A stretch of DNA of 60,000 bases from Symsagittifera roscoffensis (GCF_963678635.1 NC_087065.1:77385396-77445395), one strand, 5' to 3'. Counted from the first letter of the stretch, positions 30,782-43,054 are shown. A program made the numbers and translations. The notes: generated by a model not told the origin, from the sequence alone.

Positions 30782-33700
30782 CTGAATACAATTTTCAAGA
30801 AACTCATTTTTGAACACAATCTGATATTAATTCTAAAATTAAACACTCCAGCTAGAAACATCAGCTGATCTCGTTAGCTATCTTTTTATACAGAGGATAA
30901 GCTGCACTTCAAAATTACGAAAAAAGAAACACAAAAGGAGCTCTAAAATAACAGGAACATAGGCAACAGAGTTGAAACATTTTCAAGTAACTCACCGTTG
31001 TATAATTATTGATGTTGCTTCAAAACATTTTTCGACTTTCGGAGAAACAGTTCATCACATTGCAGCTCATTGATTTTCAAAAATCTCTTATCAGCGTTAT
31101 TTTTCACAAGCGTAGATTCGCACCATTTAAGATACACCACGACTATGGCAAGCTAGTCGAAAGAAAAACTAGACGAAATTCATCAAGTCCAGAAAATTAA
31201 TTGAAACACGGAGGCAAAGCGGAGCTTCGCGCCCCTTGCGATTAAACAAACAAAAAAACATAAGTCAAAAATATGGAAAACGTTGAAATTTCCTTACAGG
31301 ACAAACAAAATGTGTCATATGACAACAAAGCCGACAAAACTTTAGCAGAATAACGGAAGTCCAAAATTCAAATTGTACCATTTTTTTTAATTGCATGCAT
31401 ACTGAAAAAAAAAACACGGTCCGGCCGAGAGTCGAACTCCAGACGGTGTTAGTTCTAGGCTAAGTGGGAAGGAACCTGTAGGTTGGGAAGGTTCATTAAA
31501 GTAGCAAGTTGAAAAGTTAAAACGTAAGAAAAAAGGGTTTACTGGAAAATGTCTTGTTACCGATTTCAAGACACTTGCTATCGCAAGTGTAATAATACCT
31601 AATTTTGTCGTTGGTCGAACAGGAATTTTTGCCTTCGAAACAACGCAATATAAAGTTATTATGCCATAAAACAAACCGAAACCGTTCAATCGAAAAAAAA
31701 AATACATAGAAAAAAATAAAATTATTGAAAACCAGACTTGATAAAATGACAAAATTTCAACATCGATTTCAAAATCACTAAAAAATCCATGCTAAACAAA
31801 AAAGCGAAAAAAACAGGGACAAAAAACTATTTCGTGTTAAAAAACGAGAAATGAACCGACGCGAACAAGGCCGATGAACCACGAATCTGAGCAAAAAAAA
31901 ATTCTTGAAACATTTTTTCAAGAAAATGATTTGAAAAAAAACTAACACCGGAAACGGACTACACCTATTTACTACCTAAATGAAGGTAGTTTTACGCGAA
32001 TTTTCAATAAATTGAGCATGTCTGAACATTTATTATTCCTGCACATTCAACCATTCGGTGCCTAAAAATATTTCCGTGAAAAAACTCTTGTACCCAACTG
32101 CAATAACCTAGCTTATCGCAAGAGTAAAAATGAAAGGAAACCGACTACCTAAAATTTTATCGTTTGCCTCAAATAAAAAGATGCCAAAAATCGAACAAAA
32201 TTTAAGCAGATGTGAAGCAAAGGAGAAAGCGGTCAAAAGGATCTTTGAAACTTTCAAAAACACATATTTTGCAAGAAAAAACTTCTAATAAAATAAACTA
32301 AACGCAGCGACACTTATTTTGCATTAGATGGATTTGTACGTTAAAACCAAAAAATGTATCACTTATACATTGCAAAAATTACGCGAAACGTCATTTTTGA
32401 AATCTGAAATAGAAACTTTAATATCATACTGTTGTATGAAGTAAATACCTTTTTTCAGTTCATTTGATTGAAGTTCAACTTATTACTAATCGAATTTCAC
32501 AGCATTTGCTATAAAATTTCCGATGCTGCATGAGTTGCTGTGTGTTATTAAAAATAAAGCGCTAATATTTGCGACTTATGTGGAAAAAAAGTTACCAAGT
32601 ATCCCACTACAATGCGCATGTGTCATGAATCAGTAATTAAGCAGACAAAACACTTTTGCACCAAAAACAACCTCGCTCGTAAAAAATCTTCAAAATAAAA
32701 AAACCAACATACACCAAACCCTTTGTTGTGAAAAAATACGCTCTGAAAAAACTAATTGAAGTCATTATAACTCAAAATTAGTTTGCAAACAAAAAAAAAC
32801 AGCTAACAGACAGTTGAAAAAGAGTCAAAGAACGCAAGTGAACAGAAAAAAAAACTGACAATTTTTCGAAAAAAATCTCAATTTTCGAATTTCCAAGAAA
32901 AGAGATGCTGTGAAAACTCTTTGAATTTCTGGAACAAATCATGATTGACGCTTGTTTTGATTTAAAAATAACCCAATTTGGGAAACTTGATCAAAGGACA
33001 AAACTTTTATGAAGCTGGGAAATCAGAAAATTAAATTACACTTTCGAAACTAGAATTCGATCAGGTTTTTGGGTCCTTTACACTTTTGCTGTTTGCTAGT
33101 GGATTTGACTTCTTTCTGACAAAGGAAGCTAACTGAACTTCTAAAAAATTTAGAAGTCAAACAGCGAAAAAATAAATTTGAGCCTGAACAAAATTAAGAC
33201 TTTTCCCGAAAAAAAAATCACTTTCATTGACTCTAAATACCAAATAGCACAGGAAAAATTCTACAGTTTGCAACGTAAGAGACGTGGCTTTGAAGGATCA
33301 AAGAAGCAAAAAAAACAGAAATGATTTTTCAAAAATAAATGACCTATACGGAAATCAAACCTCAATCCTTGGACATCCAAATTTTCAAGTCGACTGTGGC
33401 ACACAACTTGCATATTTTAACACGCTAACAAATTTTAACACAGAGGCGAAGCTGATCTTCGCACCATTTGCCATACAAAGCAAGAATACCGCTAAGTCGA
33501 AAATGTCGAAAACACTAAATAGATCAAAATGAATTATTAGGTCACACTCATCTTTAAACACAAACACGTATATATTTCTTTACTTGTACCATGCAACAAT
33601 ATAAGTTCACAAAGCCGATATAATATAGACCGAAACCTATTAGGGCGAAAAAAAAAAGAAACTAAAAAAATGCCGGAAAAAACTGCGACTAATAAAAAGT

Positions 33701-36700
33701 TATTTAGCCCCCCTCACCTTCAAAACACACACATTTAAAAAAAGTTTCGCTTGTCAAAAGATACAAAAAAGGCACTTGAGACGAATTTATAAAGGCCAAA
33801 ACCTATCAAGCGGGAAAAACGAAAAGAAATAAGCAAAAAACAAAAAAGCCGAAAAAAATTATTGTCATAAAAAACTATAGACTCCATTAAGACTTTTAGC
33901 ATTTTGTGCAATCCGGAAGGAGCAAAATATAATTTCCCTGTAACTAATTAAAAATAGGCCATTAAATAAAAAAAAAACGAAATAAATTCGGCAGAACAGA
34001 GTTTTTAAGCGAAAAAACAAAAAAAAGAACATACACGAAATCAAATAGCAGAAAAAAAATCAGAACTCTAAAAACAATTACAACTTGACTTGCGTACAGC
34101 AACCAGAAAAAAATTACGATGTAGAAATTAAGCCGACAAAACATATATCTGTTGCTGTCAGATTCGAACCCCAACTTTTGCCTTCCTCTAAATTTACCAT
34201 TTCTAAATTTACCATTTCTAATTTTGTCCATTCTGTGAACAAATATTTAAAGGGAAAAAGTCTAGTACCCGATTGCAATACCTTGCTGATCGCAAGGGTA
34301 AACACTAGTCAATGATAAATTGGATAATACATGCTAATAAAATGGCAATAAATACTATGCAACAAAAGCACCGAGTTGGGTTGAAAAAATAGGACTTCGT
34401 AAAACGACACTGCGCTCATATATCTATTCAAGCTAAAAAAAACAGAGACAGCCGGATTAAATAAGTTTCTTTCCGTTGAGAAATCTTAAAACTAAATTGA
34501 ACTTTTGGACCTAAGTTGCCTTTTTGTTATCGTAGGGTGTGTTTGTCTTCCACTTAGTAAATGAAAAAATGCTGCCTTCGTACTCACTTCTCACACAGAG
34601 TCTAAGCTGGAAGAAAGCAAAAATATACTTCGAACAAGACACTTGTTCTCGCAAAGGTAAAAATAGAAATGCCAACCGCCGGACTCGAGCCGCCAACCAG
34701 GAGATGACAAGTCTAGTCTCGCATTTAAATATATAATAGATCGAATATTTAAACTTTCCTCCGTATCGATAAACACCGGTTCTAATTTTTTGATTATTAG
34801 TTACTTCGAGCGAGTAAAACGTGCGAATATGTGATAACCTAGAAAAAGCTTTGATTCAACGTAGTTTTCCCCAGGAATTTCGGAGCTGGAATTAGCGCAT
34901 CAAAAATTGTTTTTTGCTTTTCATTTTATGAAGACAGCCGCAGTCGATTGTCTGATTTATAAAGGTTTTTGTGAATCAGACTGTTCAAAATCTTGCCGAT
35001 TTCATCCATTAGTGTGTGACAGCGATTCAGTTATCAAATTCAGACCTGTTATCTTATGCAGCACAAAAAAACTCGCACAAAAAACTAGCTTGAAAATTGC
35101 ACAAAAAAAACTTAACCAAAAAGATACTGGAAAACCGACTCACCAAAATTCTACCCTCAACCAATCTTAATCTTTTTGAAGCTTCTTGATCTCTAAAATG
35201 TAGCCGTTGACGCATTTTATCAGTATTGGGCATTTTCTGGCCAAAAAGAAGCTTTTTGACGCGGCGCTTTTTTTCAGTCTCGTTGCGCTACGCTAACGAC
35301 CAGGAAAACATCGCCGGTCAAATATGCTTGTTTCGCCGCGAGGCAAACCTGGTAACTTTCTGCTGTACACTTTCCAAAAGAACGGGGACTTTCAATAAAT
35401 ACTATGCAACAGAAGTACCGAGTTGGGTTGAAAAAAAGGACTTCGTAAAACGACACTGCGCTCACCAGCTCATATATCTATTCAAGCTAAAAAAAAACAG
35501 AGACAGCCGGGTTAAATAAGTTTCTTTCCGTTGAGAAATCTTAAAACTAAATTGCACTTTTGGAACTAAGTTGCCTCTTTGTTATCGGAGGGTGTGTTTG
35601 TCTTCCACTTAGTAAATGAAAAAATGCTGCCTTCTTACTCACTTCTCACACAGAGTCTAAGCTGGAAAAAAGCAAAAAGATACTTCGAACAAGACACTTG
35701 TTCTCGCAAAGGTAAAAATGAAAAAGCCAACCGCCGGACTCAAGCCGCCAACCAGGAGATGACAAGTCTAGTCTCGCATTTGAATATATAATACATCGAA
35801 TATTTAAACTTTCCTCCTTATCGATAAACACCGGTTCTAATTTTTTGATTATTAGTTACTTCGAGCGAGTAAAACGTGCGAATATGTGATAACCTAGAAA
35901 AATCTTTTATTCAAGGTAGTTTTCCACAGGAATTTCGGAGCTGGAATAAGCGCATCAAAAAATTTTTTTTGCTTTTCATTTTATGAAGACAGCCGCAGTC
36001 GATTGTCTGATTTATAAAGGCTTTTGTGAATCAGATTGTTCAAAATCTTGCCGATTTCATCCATTAATGTGTGACAGCGATTCAGTTATCAAATTCAGAA
36101 CTGTTATCTTACGCAGCACAAAAAAACTAGCTTGAAAATTGCACAAAAAAACTTAAACAAAAAGATACTGGAAAACCGACTCACAAAAATTCAACCCTCA
36201 ACAAATCTTAATCTTTTTGAACCTTCTTGATCTCTAAAATGTAGCCGTTGACGCATTTTATCAGTATTGGGCATTTTCTGGCCAAAAAGAAGCTTTTTGA
36301 CGCGGCATATTTTTTCAGTCTCGTTGCGCTACGCTAACGACCAGGAAAACATCGCCGGTCATGTATGCTTGTTTCGCCGCGAGGCAAACCTGGTAACTTT
36401 CTGCTGTACACTTTCCAAAAGACCGGGGACTTTCACTAAATACTATGCAACAAAAGCACCGAGTTGGGTTGAAAAAGTAGGACTTCGTAAAACGACACTG
36501 CGCTCACCAGCTCATATATCTATTCAAGCTAAAAAAAACAGAGACAGCCGGGTTAAATAAGTTTCTTTCCGTTGAGAAATCTTAAAATTAAATTGAACTT
36601 TTGGAACTAAGTTGCCTTTTTGTTATCGGAGGGTGTTTGTCTTCCACTTAGTAAATGAAAAAATGCTGCCTTCCTACTCACTTCTCATACAGAGTCTAAG

Positions 36701-39700
36701 CTGGAAAAAAGCAAAAATATACTTCGAACAAGACACTTATTCTCGCAAAGGTAAAAATAAAAATGCCGACCGCCGGAATCGAGCCGTCAACCAGGAGATG
36801 ACAAGTCTAGTCTCGCATTTAAATATATAATAGATCGAATATTTAAACTTTTCTCCGTATCGATAAACACCGGTTCTATATTTTTGATTATTAGTTAAAT
36901 TCGAGCGAGTAAAACGTGCGAATATGTGATAACCTAGAAAAAGCTTTTATTCAACGTAATTTTCGCCAGGAATTTCGGAGCTGGAATTAGCGCATCAAGA
37001 ATTTTTTTTGCTTTTCATTTTATGAAGACAGTCGCAGTCGATTGTCAGGTTTATGAAGGTTTTTGTGAACCAGACTGTTCAAAATCTTGCCGATTTCATC
37101 CATTAATGTGTGACAGCGATTCACTCATCAAGACTTGTTATCTTATGCAGCACAAAAAAACTCACACAAAAAACTAGCTTGAAAATTGCACAAAAAAAAC
37201 TTAAAAAAGATACTGGAAAACCGACTCACCAAAATTCTACCCTCAACCAATCTTAATCTTTTTGAAGCTTCTTGATCTCTAAAATGTAGCCGTTGACGCA
37301 TTTTATCAGTATTGGGCATTTTCTGGCCAAAAAGAAGCTTTTTGACGCGGCATATTTTTTCAGTCTCGTTGCGCTACGCTAACGACCAGGAAAACATCGC
37401 CGGTCATATATGCTTGTTTCGCCGCGAGGCAAACCTGGTAACTTTCTGCTGTACACTTTCCAAAAGACCGGGGACTTTCACTAAATACTATGCAACAAAA
37501 GCACCGAGTTGGGTTGAAAAAATAGGACTTCGTAAAACGACACTGCGCTCACCAGCTCATATATCTATTCAAGCTAAAAAAAACAGAGACAGCCGGATTA
37601 AATATGTTTCTTTCCGTTGAGAAATCTTAAAACTAAATTGAATTTTTGGAACTAAGTTGCCTTTTTGTTATCGTAGGGTGTGTTTGTCTTCCACTTAGTA
37701 AATGAAAAAATGCTGCCTTCGTACTCACTTCTCACACAGAGTCTAAGCTGGAAAAAAGCAAAATATACTTCGAACAAGACACTTGTTCTCGCAAATTTAA
37801 AAATAAAAATGCCGACCGCCGGAATCGAGCCGCCAACCAGGAGATGACAAGCCTGGTCTCCTCCCACCTATAACAGAGAGGCGAAGCTTCGCTTCACAAA
37901 CACATGCGCGAACACAAAAAGCAGCTCTAGAAAGTGCAAAAATAAAATTTAGAAATAAGCCTCGAATTAGTACAAATTCGACTACCTGAGATTCGGACCT
38001 ACAACCTAGTGTCTCACACACTAACCACTCAGCCCCCGAAGCTTAATAGGTAAAAACACTAGCCACAAATAAAACAGAACAGATGCTATGCAATTTCCAA
38101 TGCTCAGTAAAATTTCAAATAAGTGAACACTTTTAATGAACTCTTTTATTTGCGAGTTAGGTTAGAAAAAAGAAGGTTAGTTATAATACACTGAGCTGAT
38201 CGTGAGTGAAATTAAGTTAACAATTGTCACTAAAAAAACGTATCGAACACATGCAATCAAAATATCGATGCTATGGAGCAAAAGAGAACAGCAAAATGAA
38301 CACTATTTTATTTGAGTTGCGTTAGAAAAAAAGTGAATTCGTAATATATAACTACTCTCGTTAGCTAGCACGGGTAAACAGAAATTTTTGTGAGTTTATT
38401 CAGGACGGTTGTAATAATTCATGTTATTTTTTACGCTTAATATATCTTTTTCAATTCCTGGAAAGAAAACATTGCAACTGACTATAAAATACTTTTTAAT
38501 CAAATCTGACCTGGCTCTCGGCCAGAGGAATAATCGTAAGTCATGACGTTGAAGTAGTCAACCATTGCTCTGAGTTTCCTAAAGTCTGCTACTGTGAAGA
38601 AGTTGACAGGGGAGCCGTCTTCCCGTATGGGCGCGGGCAAAGGTACTACCAACATCAAATTCTGCTTCCTCGCCAGTCCCCCCAAGTGACTCAAGAAATG
38701 CATGGCCTGATTTTTGAATGGAAAGCCTGAAAGGCGCCGCGAGTATATTAATTAATTTTGAGCAATTTCAATTCGACCAACTTAACATTCTGCCTTTCTG
38801 AAGACAAAATTTGAAGAAAAAAAAAGATTTTCCAAATTATCTTATTATCGAATCTTCGCTGAATTTGAAAAACGGAAAGTTCCTGCTGCATTGTAGAACG
38901 AAACTTTCTTACTGTAAATTCAACTAAGCTTTCCTGCTGCAAATTAAAAATAACTTTATCAATAGAAACCAATATTTCACCTTCGGAACAAATTACTGTT
39001 AAAATAACGCTATAAAACTTCACATTCAGATTAACACGACGTAAAAAATCTTTACATTCAAACAGAACTAACCAACTTGCAGAAGAATCTCGCAGACGAA
39101 CCCGTCAAAATTGTGAGACTGAATGAAAGTGGTGATCTTGTGAACCACTGCTGTCTGTGTCATTTCACTAGCGAACAATGCATTCAGATCGGCTGATTTC
39201 CATCCATCGAAAAGGATGCGGGGAACTATCTTCACAGCTGGATTGGACGCACGCACTTCCTGCATCCAAGAGGAGTCAGTATCTTGAAGGCCTGAAGATG
39301 AAAAAGAATAATATATTCAAATACTACTATGAAAAAACAACCGGCAATTTGCAATTTCGAAAAACAGATATGCAATTCATATAAGTCAAAAACAAATTAA
39401 AAGAGTCACTTTTCATTGACAAAAAAAATAAAGAAAGATCTGGATTAAACCAAAAGTTTGTAATCATCAAAAAAAATTACATTAAACGTGTCAAAATGAA
39501 GAACAATTGAACCCCCCGCATTCCCGATACGAACGTATGCACGCTACGTACAAAGTCATATGTTCTTCGTCTAGAAATGCATTAACATTGAATAAACTGC
39601 CTCAATTCGATTACGTTGGTCCTCTGTGTTGTATTTAGCCGATGGGTCAACTGAGAATGTGTTAGTTCACTTTTTCAAACCGCAGTCTCAAATTTTTGGG

Positions 39701-42414
39701 TTCTGACCACAGAAAGAGTTTGCCTTTGGTTGTGTTTTAGTTTTTTTCCAACATTTTTTCCCGTCAAAATCAGGTGCTAAAAATAGTAATCTGAATGGGT
39801 CAATAGATGGACCAAAAAAGGCCCTTTCAGTTGTGACTAGCGTGTAACGCACCTCTGGTGCTTCGAATTTTAAACAACTCATTAAAGCCGCATGTATTGG
39901 AAATAAGATCTGAATCTTTTGAGTGTACTCTGACAGCACCAAATTACAGGGTTCGTAATTACAAAATTTGCAAAGTTTTTTATTCAAGTTTTTCAATACA
40001 AATTTTGAAAAACCATAAAATTTTGTGAAATTTTACATAAGTTCTTTGAAAAAATTCAAAATGAACTAAGAAACGTCACATCTTAAAAAACAAAAGCAAC
40101 TGAGCAGTCGCATTGGGACGCACGATTTGCAACTCCTGAGAGTACTCTAACAGTACCCAACTACAACGTTGGGAAATTCAAATTTTGAGAAAGTTCAAAC
40201 TTAAGTTTCCTTAAAAAAAATATTTTTTGAAAACCAGAAAAACTCACACCTCAAAAACTACCAAGATTTGAGCAGGCTTATTTGAAGGCAATATACGCAA
40301 TCCTTGACAGTACTCTGACAGCACACAACTACAAGGTTGGAAATTTCAATTTTGTGAATTTTTTTTTCTGATTTCAGTTATCTGAAAATTTCTGAAAAAA
40401 TCATAAATGTGTCGCATCTCGTAGCCTGAAAAAATTTGCGCATTCTTAATTGAAGCCAAAATTGCCACCCCTGAGATTACTCTGACAGCCCCCAACTACA
40501 GGCTAGGAAGTTCAGATTTTGAATAACGAAGTTTAATTTAAGAAATTTGAAGAAAAAACGACAAAAAACGTCATATCTGGAAAACTAAAAGCTTTTGAGC
40601 TGTCATATTTGGAGGCAAAATTCGCAACCACTGAGACTTTTCTGACAGACTCTAATACAGACTAGGGAATTTCAAATTTTTAAGAAAAAGTTAAATTAAG
40701 GTTTCTGAAATTATTTTGAAAAATCACAAAAAACTTCATATCTCGAACAGTTAAAAGTTCTGAGCTGAAATATTTCGAGGCAAAGTTCGCAACTCTTGAA
40801 ATTACAACTTGATGAATTAAACACTGAATTTAGACTGAAAAAATCGAAAAAAAAACTTAAACATTGCAATATACGATATAGCTTAAACGCGCCAAAATTC
40901 TTTTGTTAAACATGCAAAAATAATACGTTGAAAAAGCTTAAACATGACGAGATAGTGGAGACCGCATTTAAATATATAATAGATCGAATATTTAAACTTT
41001 CCTCCGTGTCGATAAACACCGGTTCTATATTTTTGATTATTAGTTAAATTCGAGCGAGTAAAACGAGCGAATATGTGATATCCTAGAAAAAGCTTTTATT
41101 CAACGTAGTTTTACCCCAGGACTTTCGGAGCTGGAATTAGCGCACCAATATTTTTTTTTTTGCTTTTCATTTTATGAAGACAGCCGCAGTCGATTGTCTG
41201 ATCTATAATGATTTCATCCATTAATGTGTGAAAGCGATTCAGTTATCAAACTCAGACCTGTTATCTTATGCAGCACAAAAAAAATCGCACAAAAAACTAG
41301 CTTGAAAATTGCACAAAAAAAAACAAAACTTAAACAAAAAGATACTGGAACACCGATTCACAAAAATTCTACCCTTAACCAATCTTAATCTTTTTGAAGC
41401 TTCTTGATCTCTAAAATGTAGCCGTTGACCCATTTTATCAGTATTGGGCATTTTCTGGCCAAAAAGAAGCTTTTTGACGCGGCGCGTTCTTTCAGTCTCG
41501 GTGCGCTATGCTAACGACCAGGAAAACATCGCACGTCATATATCCTTGTTTCCCCGCGACGCTAACCTGGTAACTTTCTGCTGTACACTTTCCAAAAGAC
41601 CTGGGACTTGCCGGGCGCACATTATATATAATTAAAATTGTAGTTCCTGCGAATCGCAGAGGCGCTATCAGTAGGCCTTAACAGTCCTGTCGAGGATAGT
41701 CCATTTGTATTATCTCCCCACATTCCAGACAGTGTTATTTCGCTAGCGAAGCTGTTTTTTGCAACTCAAGGCCGTTTTTTTTGCGTCTAGAACTTTTACG
41801 TGGTACCACTATTGCAGCCAAATTTGGTCAGGTTGTGGTAGACCTGAAGCTGGAGGTCAAGTGAGAGCTTGTCCTCACACACTATCATTGCCATGGTATG
41901 GGATCGAATACACGATCTGACGATTTCTAAGTGAACGCCTTACCACTGTGCTAAGTGCCTCCATATAATGCAAAGAAAAACAGCCAATCAAGACTGTTGG
42001 AAAACTGTCAGCATAACCACCTGCGAATTCAACTTGGCCATTAACTCGTTTGAGCTGATACCACACTGGAGAAATGATGTCGAATTTAGCACCCAGATAC
42101 TTGGCGTGGTCGTATCCCTTGTTGTTCCAGGGGGTCACGTAAGCAAGCACTGTCTGCTCGTAGACGTCACCTTTCACCCCGATAGAGGTCATGTTCTGAC
42201 CTAACATCAGTTCAAAGGTCAAATCTTCAGGTGCTAATTTGTCCCCTTGGGAGTTGTCAGCTGATGCTGAGAGGTTGGAAGACCCGCTGTTCTTTTTACT
42301 GCTTGAAGGATGACTTTTGTCTTTTTTTGATGATTTGTCTTTGGGCGCTAGAGTTGATCTGTTCATTCCCAATAGAACCGTGAGTAAAATGAGTGATCTT
42401 AGATAATTCATCAT
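30408..42414 (-). CDS. CHID1: Chitinase domain-containing protein 1 (4 exons)
   Basis: The exons are 42414-42021, 39291-39073, 38726-38511 and 30781-30408, 1203 nt in all (400 residues; the human protein has 393). All junctions are GT-AG and every split codon fits. CHID1 (SI-CLP) is a secreted/lysosomal GH18 chitinase-like protein. Residues 1-23 form a signal peptide; a Lys/Ser-rich spacer follows. Family blocks are VLAYVTPWNNKGYDHAKYLG, FDIISPVWYQLKR, SSWMQEVR, KIVPRILFDGWKSADLNAL, HNFDGFVCEI, YFNVMTYDYS, FLLGMNFYGYKYY and VGVAIWDLGQGLDHFLNL. The strand-4 motif lacks the D-x-D-x-E of active chitinases, as usual for CHID1. The ATG follows an acceptor (GCATTTTTTCAG) by 2 nt. Introns 1 and 3 are large (2.7 and 7.7 kb) and repeat-filled. 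Confidence 0.95.
31206..31590 (-). repeat. Short copy of dispersed repeat with hairpin
   Basis: Begins with ACACGGAGG...GAGCTTCGC and CCTTGCGAT, contains ACAAAGCCGACAAAAC and, on the minus strand, a B-box-like GGAGTTCGACTCTC near 31432. It ends in a perfect 8-bp hairpin (31571-31590: ACACTTGC / GCAAGTGT, loop TATC). At 385 bp it is the shortest copy with both ends. It lies in CHID1 intron 3. Confidence 0.6.
31660..32480. repeat. Diverged repeat related to 13130-13490
   Basis: Shared order: a CCGAAACC/GCCGAAAC block, AACAAGG-C-GA-GAACC-ACGAA, the TACCTA-TTACTACCTAAAT-AAGGTAGTTTTA block and a decayed hairpin (32106-32125). The region 32130-32480 shows nothing further. It lies in CHID1 intron 3. 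Confidence 0.45.
32480..32630. repeat. Dispersed ~160 bp repeat copy
   Basis: A diverged copy of the 18265-18430 module: ATTTGCTATAAAATTTCCGATGCT, then GCGACTTA-GTGGAAAAAAAG. In CHID1 intron 3. Confidence 0.4.
32930..34299 (-). repeat. Dispersed non-autonomous repeat (copy 2)
   Basis: It has the same module order as 8930-10600: the AGAAGTC/AAATTTGAGC block at 32930-33220, ACACAGAGGCGAAGC at 33438, GCCGATATAATATAGACCG at 33612, CCCCCTCACC...ACACACAC near 33710, TTGTCATAAAAAACTATAG near 33862, GCCGACAAAACAT near 34134, and a minus-strand B-box-like GGGGTTCGAATCTG near 34160. It ends in the hairpin at 34280-34299. The last 862 bp (33438-34299) is the best-defined part. Confidence 0.65.
34345..37868. 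repeat. 1.04-1.06 kb tandem array, about 3.4 units
   Basis: The anchor GTTTGTCTTCCACTTAGTAA occurs at 34541, 35596, 36635 and 37682 (spacings 1055, 1039 and 1047). Units are highly similar and differ by small indels and substitutions. Each holds a tRNA-like T-arm on the minus strand (GGCTCGAGTCCGGCGG type near 34680) and a decayed hairpin next to it (ACACTTGT-TCTC-GCAAAGGT). A separate part-copy lies at 40955-41620. The array is inside CHID1 intron 3. Confidence 0.9.
37870..38040 (-). mobile_element. tRNA-derived SINE
   Basis: Minus strand: a tRNA-like head near 38035-37978 with A box GGCTGAGTGGTTAG and B box GGTCCGAATCTC, a short AT-rich body, and a tail GAAGCGAAGCTTCGCCTCTC matching the reverse of the ACACAGAGGCGAAGC block of the dispersed family. 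About 165 bp. It suggests that block is a shared SINE 3' tail. Confidence 0.65.
38055..38385. repeat. Two copies of the dispersed ~160 bp repeat
   Basis: 38055-38220 (ACAGATGCTATGCAATTTCC... GCGAGTTAGGTTAGAAAAAAG) and 38255-38385 (ATCGATGCTATGG... GAGTTGCGTTAGAAAAAAAG), in direct orientation, about 125 bp upstream of CHID1 exon 3's donor end. Confidence 0.5.
38511..38726 (-). CDS. CHID1: CHID1 exon 3
   Basis: Begins after CGCCTTTCAG at 38727 with FPFKNQAMHFLSHLGGLARK. It contains FNVMTYDYS (strand 6) and ends GAGCCAG|GTCAGA. Confidence 0.92.
39073..39291 (-). CDS. CHID1: CHID1 exon 2
   Basis: Begins after ACATCTTCAG-type acceptor at 39292 with LQDTDSSWMQEVRASNPAVK. It includes the catalytic-position strand (FDGFVCEILLQ) and ends GTTG|GTTAGT. 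Confidence 0.92.
39924..40810. repeat. ~165 bp tandem repeat in CHID1 intron 1
   Basis: The anchor GTACTCTGACAGCACCxAACTACA recurs, diverged, at about 39924, 40142, 40310, 40476 and 40636 (the first spacing is about 218, then 160-168). Each unit also has AAATTTCAAATTTTGA-AAAGTT, CATATCTCGAAAACTAAAA and GAGGCAAAATTCGCAAC. Confidence 0.75.
40955..41620. repeat. Solitary part-copy of the 1.05 kb unit
   Basis: From TTTAAATATATAATAGATCG to CCAAAAGACC-GGGACTT it follows the 34.3-37.9 kb unit, with a ~50-bp deletion near 41210. It is more diverged than the array copies are from each other. It lies in CHID1 intron 1, about 3 kb from the array. Confidence 0.85.
41635..41962 (-). mobile_element. tRNA-derived SINE in CHID1 intron 1
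   Basis: The minus strand begins with a 72-nt tRNA-like head (41962-41891): A box TTAGCACAGTGGTAAGGCG and B box TATTCGATCCC at tRNA spacing. A ~230 bp body and an AT-rich end (TTTTAATTATATATAATG) follow. The acceptor stem does not close, so this is not a working tRNA gene. Its start is 59 nt inside the intron from exon 1. Confidence 0.65.
42021..42414 (-). CDS. CHID1: CHID1 exon 1
   Basis: Signal peptide (MMNYLRSLILLTVLLGMNRS...), Lys/Ser-rich spacer and the first GH18 strands. It ends TTCGCAG|GTGGTT, leaving one base of a Gly codon. Confidence 0.93.
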
Positions 42415-43050
42415 GCCTGAAAAAAATGCATGTCAACAACAGCCTGCTCCGAGATTTTTCATGGATCTGAAAAAGCTTCTTGGAGAAGGTTGTTTTTAAG
42501 ATCTTGACTCAAGCTTCTGCACCTTCAATCAAGAAAAGACCTCTTCAGTATGTTGTTCAAATTACATTCAAGTCATACAAAAAACGGATCCTTAATATTT
42601 AACTACAGCCTTAAACAGATCGTGCTTTGTCTTTCAATGATTTCGGTTCAAAATTCAATGAAAAAGGGGAAAGGAAAAATGGAACCGGGTGGTTTTTTAT
42701 TTTTACAACCTCAAATTTGGTGTCAATTTTGGTGAGTATTTTTGGTGTCATGCTGGTATCAAATGAAAGACCTCTGGTGGTAATTCAAGGTGGCTTTTCT
42801 AGTATTTTCTCGAAGGCCGATTTTCTCGACCTTTTACTTAAGGTGGACGCAATTAATTTTCCGAGCGCTCCCAAAGCACTATAGTAATTCTACAGGGTGA
42901 TCCAAACCCTTGACATTTTTGAAAATGCTGTAATTTCGAACTGAATCAACGTATGAATCTGAGTTTTTTACAGGATGACAGCTGAGATGTGGAATTTTGA
43001 TAGTTCATGAACAAATTTTGGATCAATTGAGCAATCTTCGGTCACGGTTG
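42415..43050. other. Region upstream of CHID1
   Basis: Immediately before the ATG the minus strand has GCATTTTTTCAG, an acceptor. The rest shows no exon. Around 42715-42960 the sequence is less AT-rich (…TTTGGTGTCATGCTGGTATCAAATGAAAGACC… type blocks), perhaps a degraded transposon. I find no clear core promoter. Confidence 0.35.
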
Positions 43051-43054
43051 GAGG

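Noticed and set aside
34928-37120. Cys-rich peptide frame beginning MKTAAVDC in each tandem unit
   Set aside because: Changes between copies are mostly amino-acid changing and the lone copy at 41.2 kb has lost the Cys segment. There is no signal of selection for protein.
35226-37620. 97-102 residue frames repeated in each 1.05 kb unit (35226, 36267, 37312; part at 41444)
   Set aside because: The units are recent duplicates, so shared open frames are expected. Differences are not biased to silent sites and there is no recognisable domain.
41891-41962. A functional tRNA gene (minus strand)
   Set aside because: A and B boxes are good, but the acceptor ends do not pair and a SINE-like body follows.
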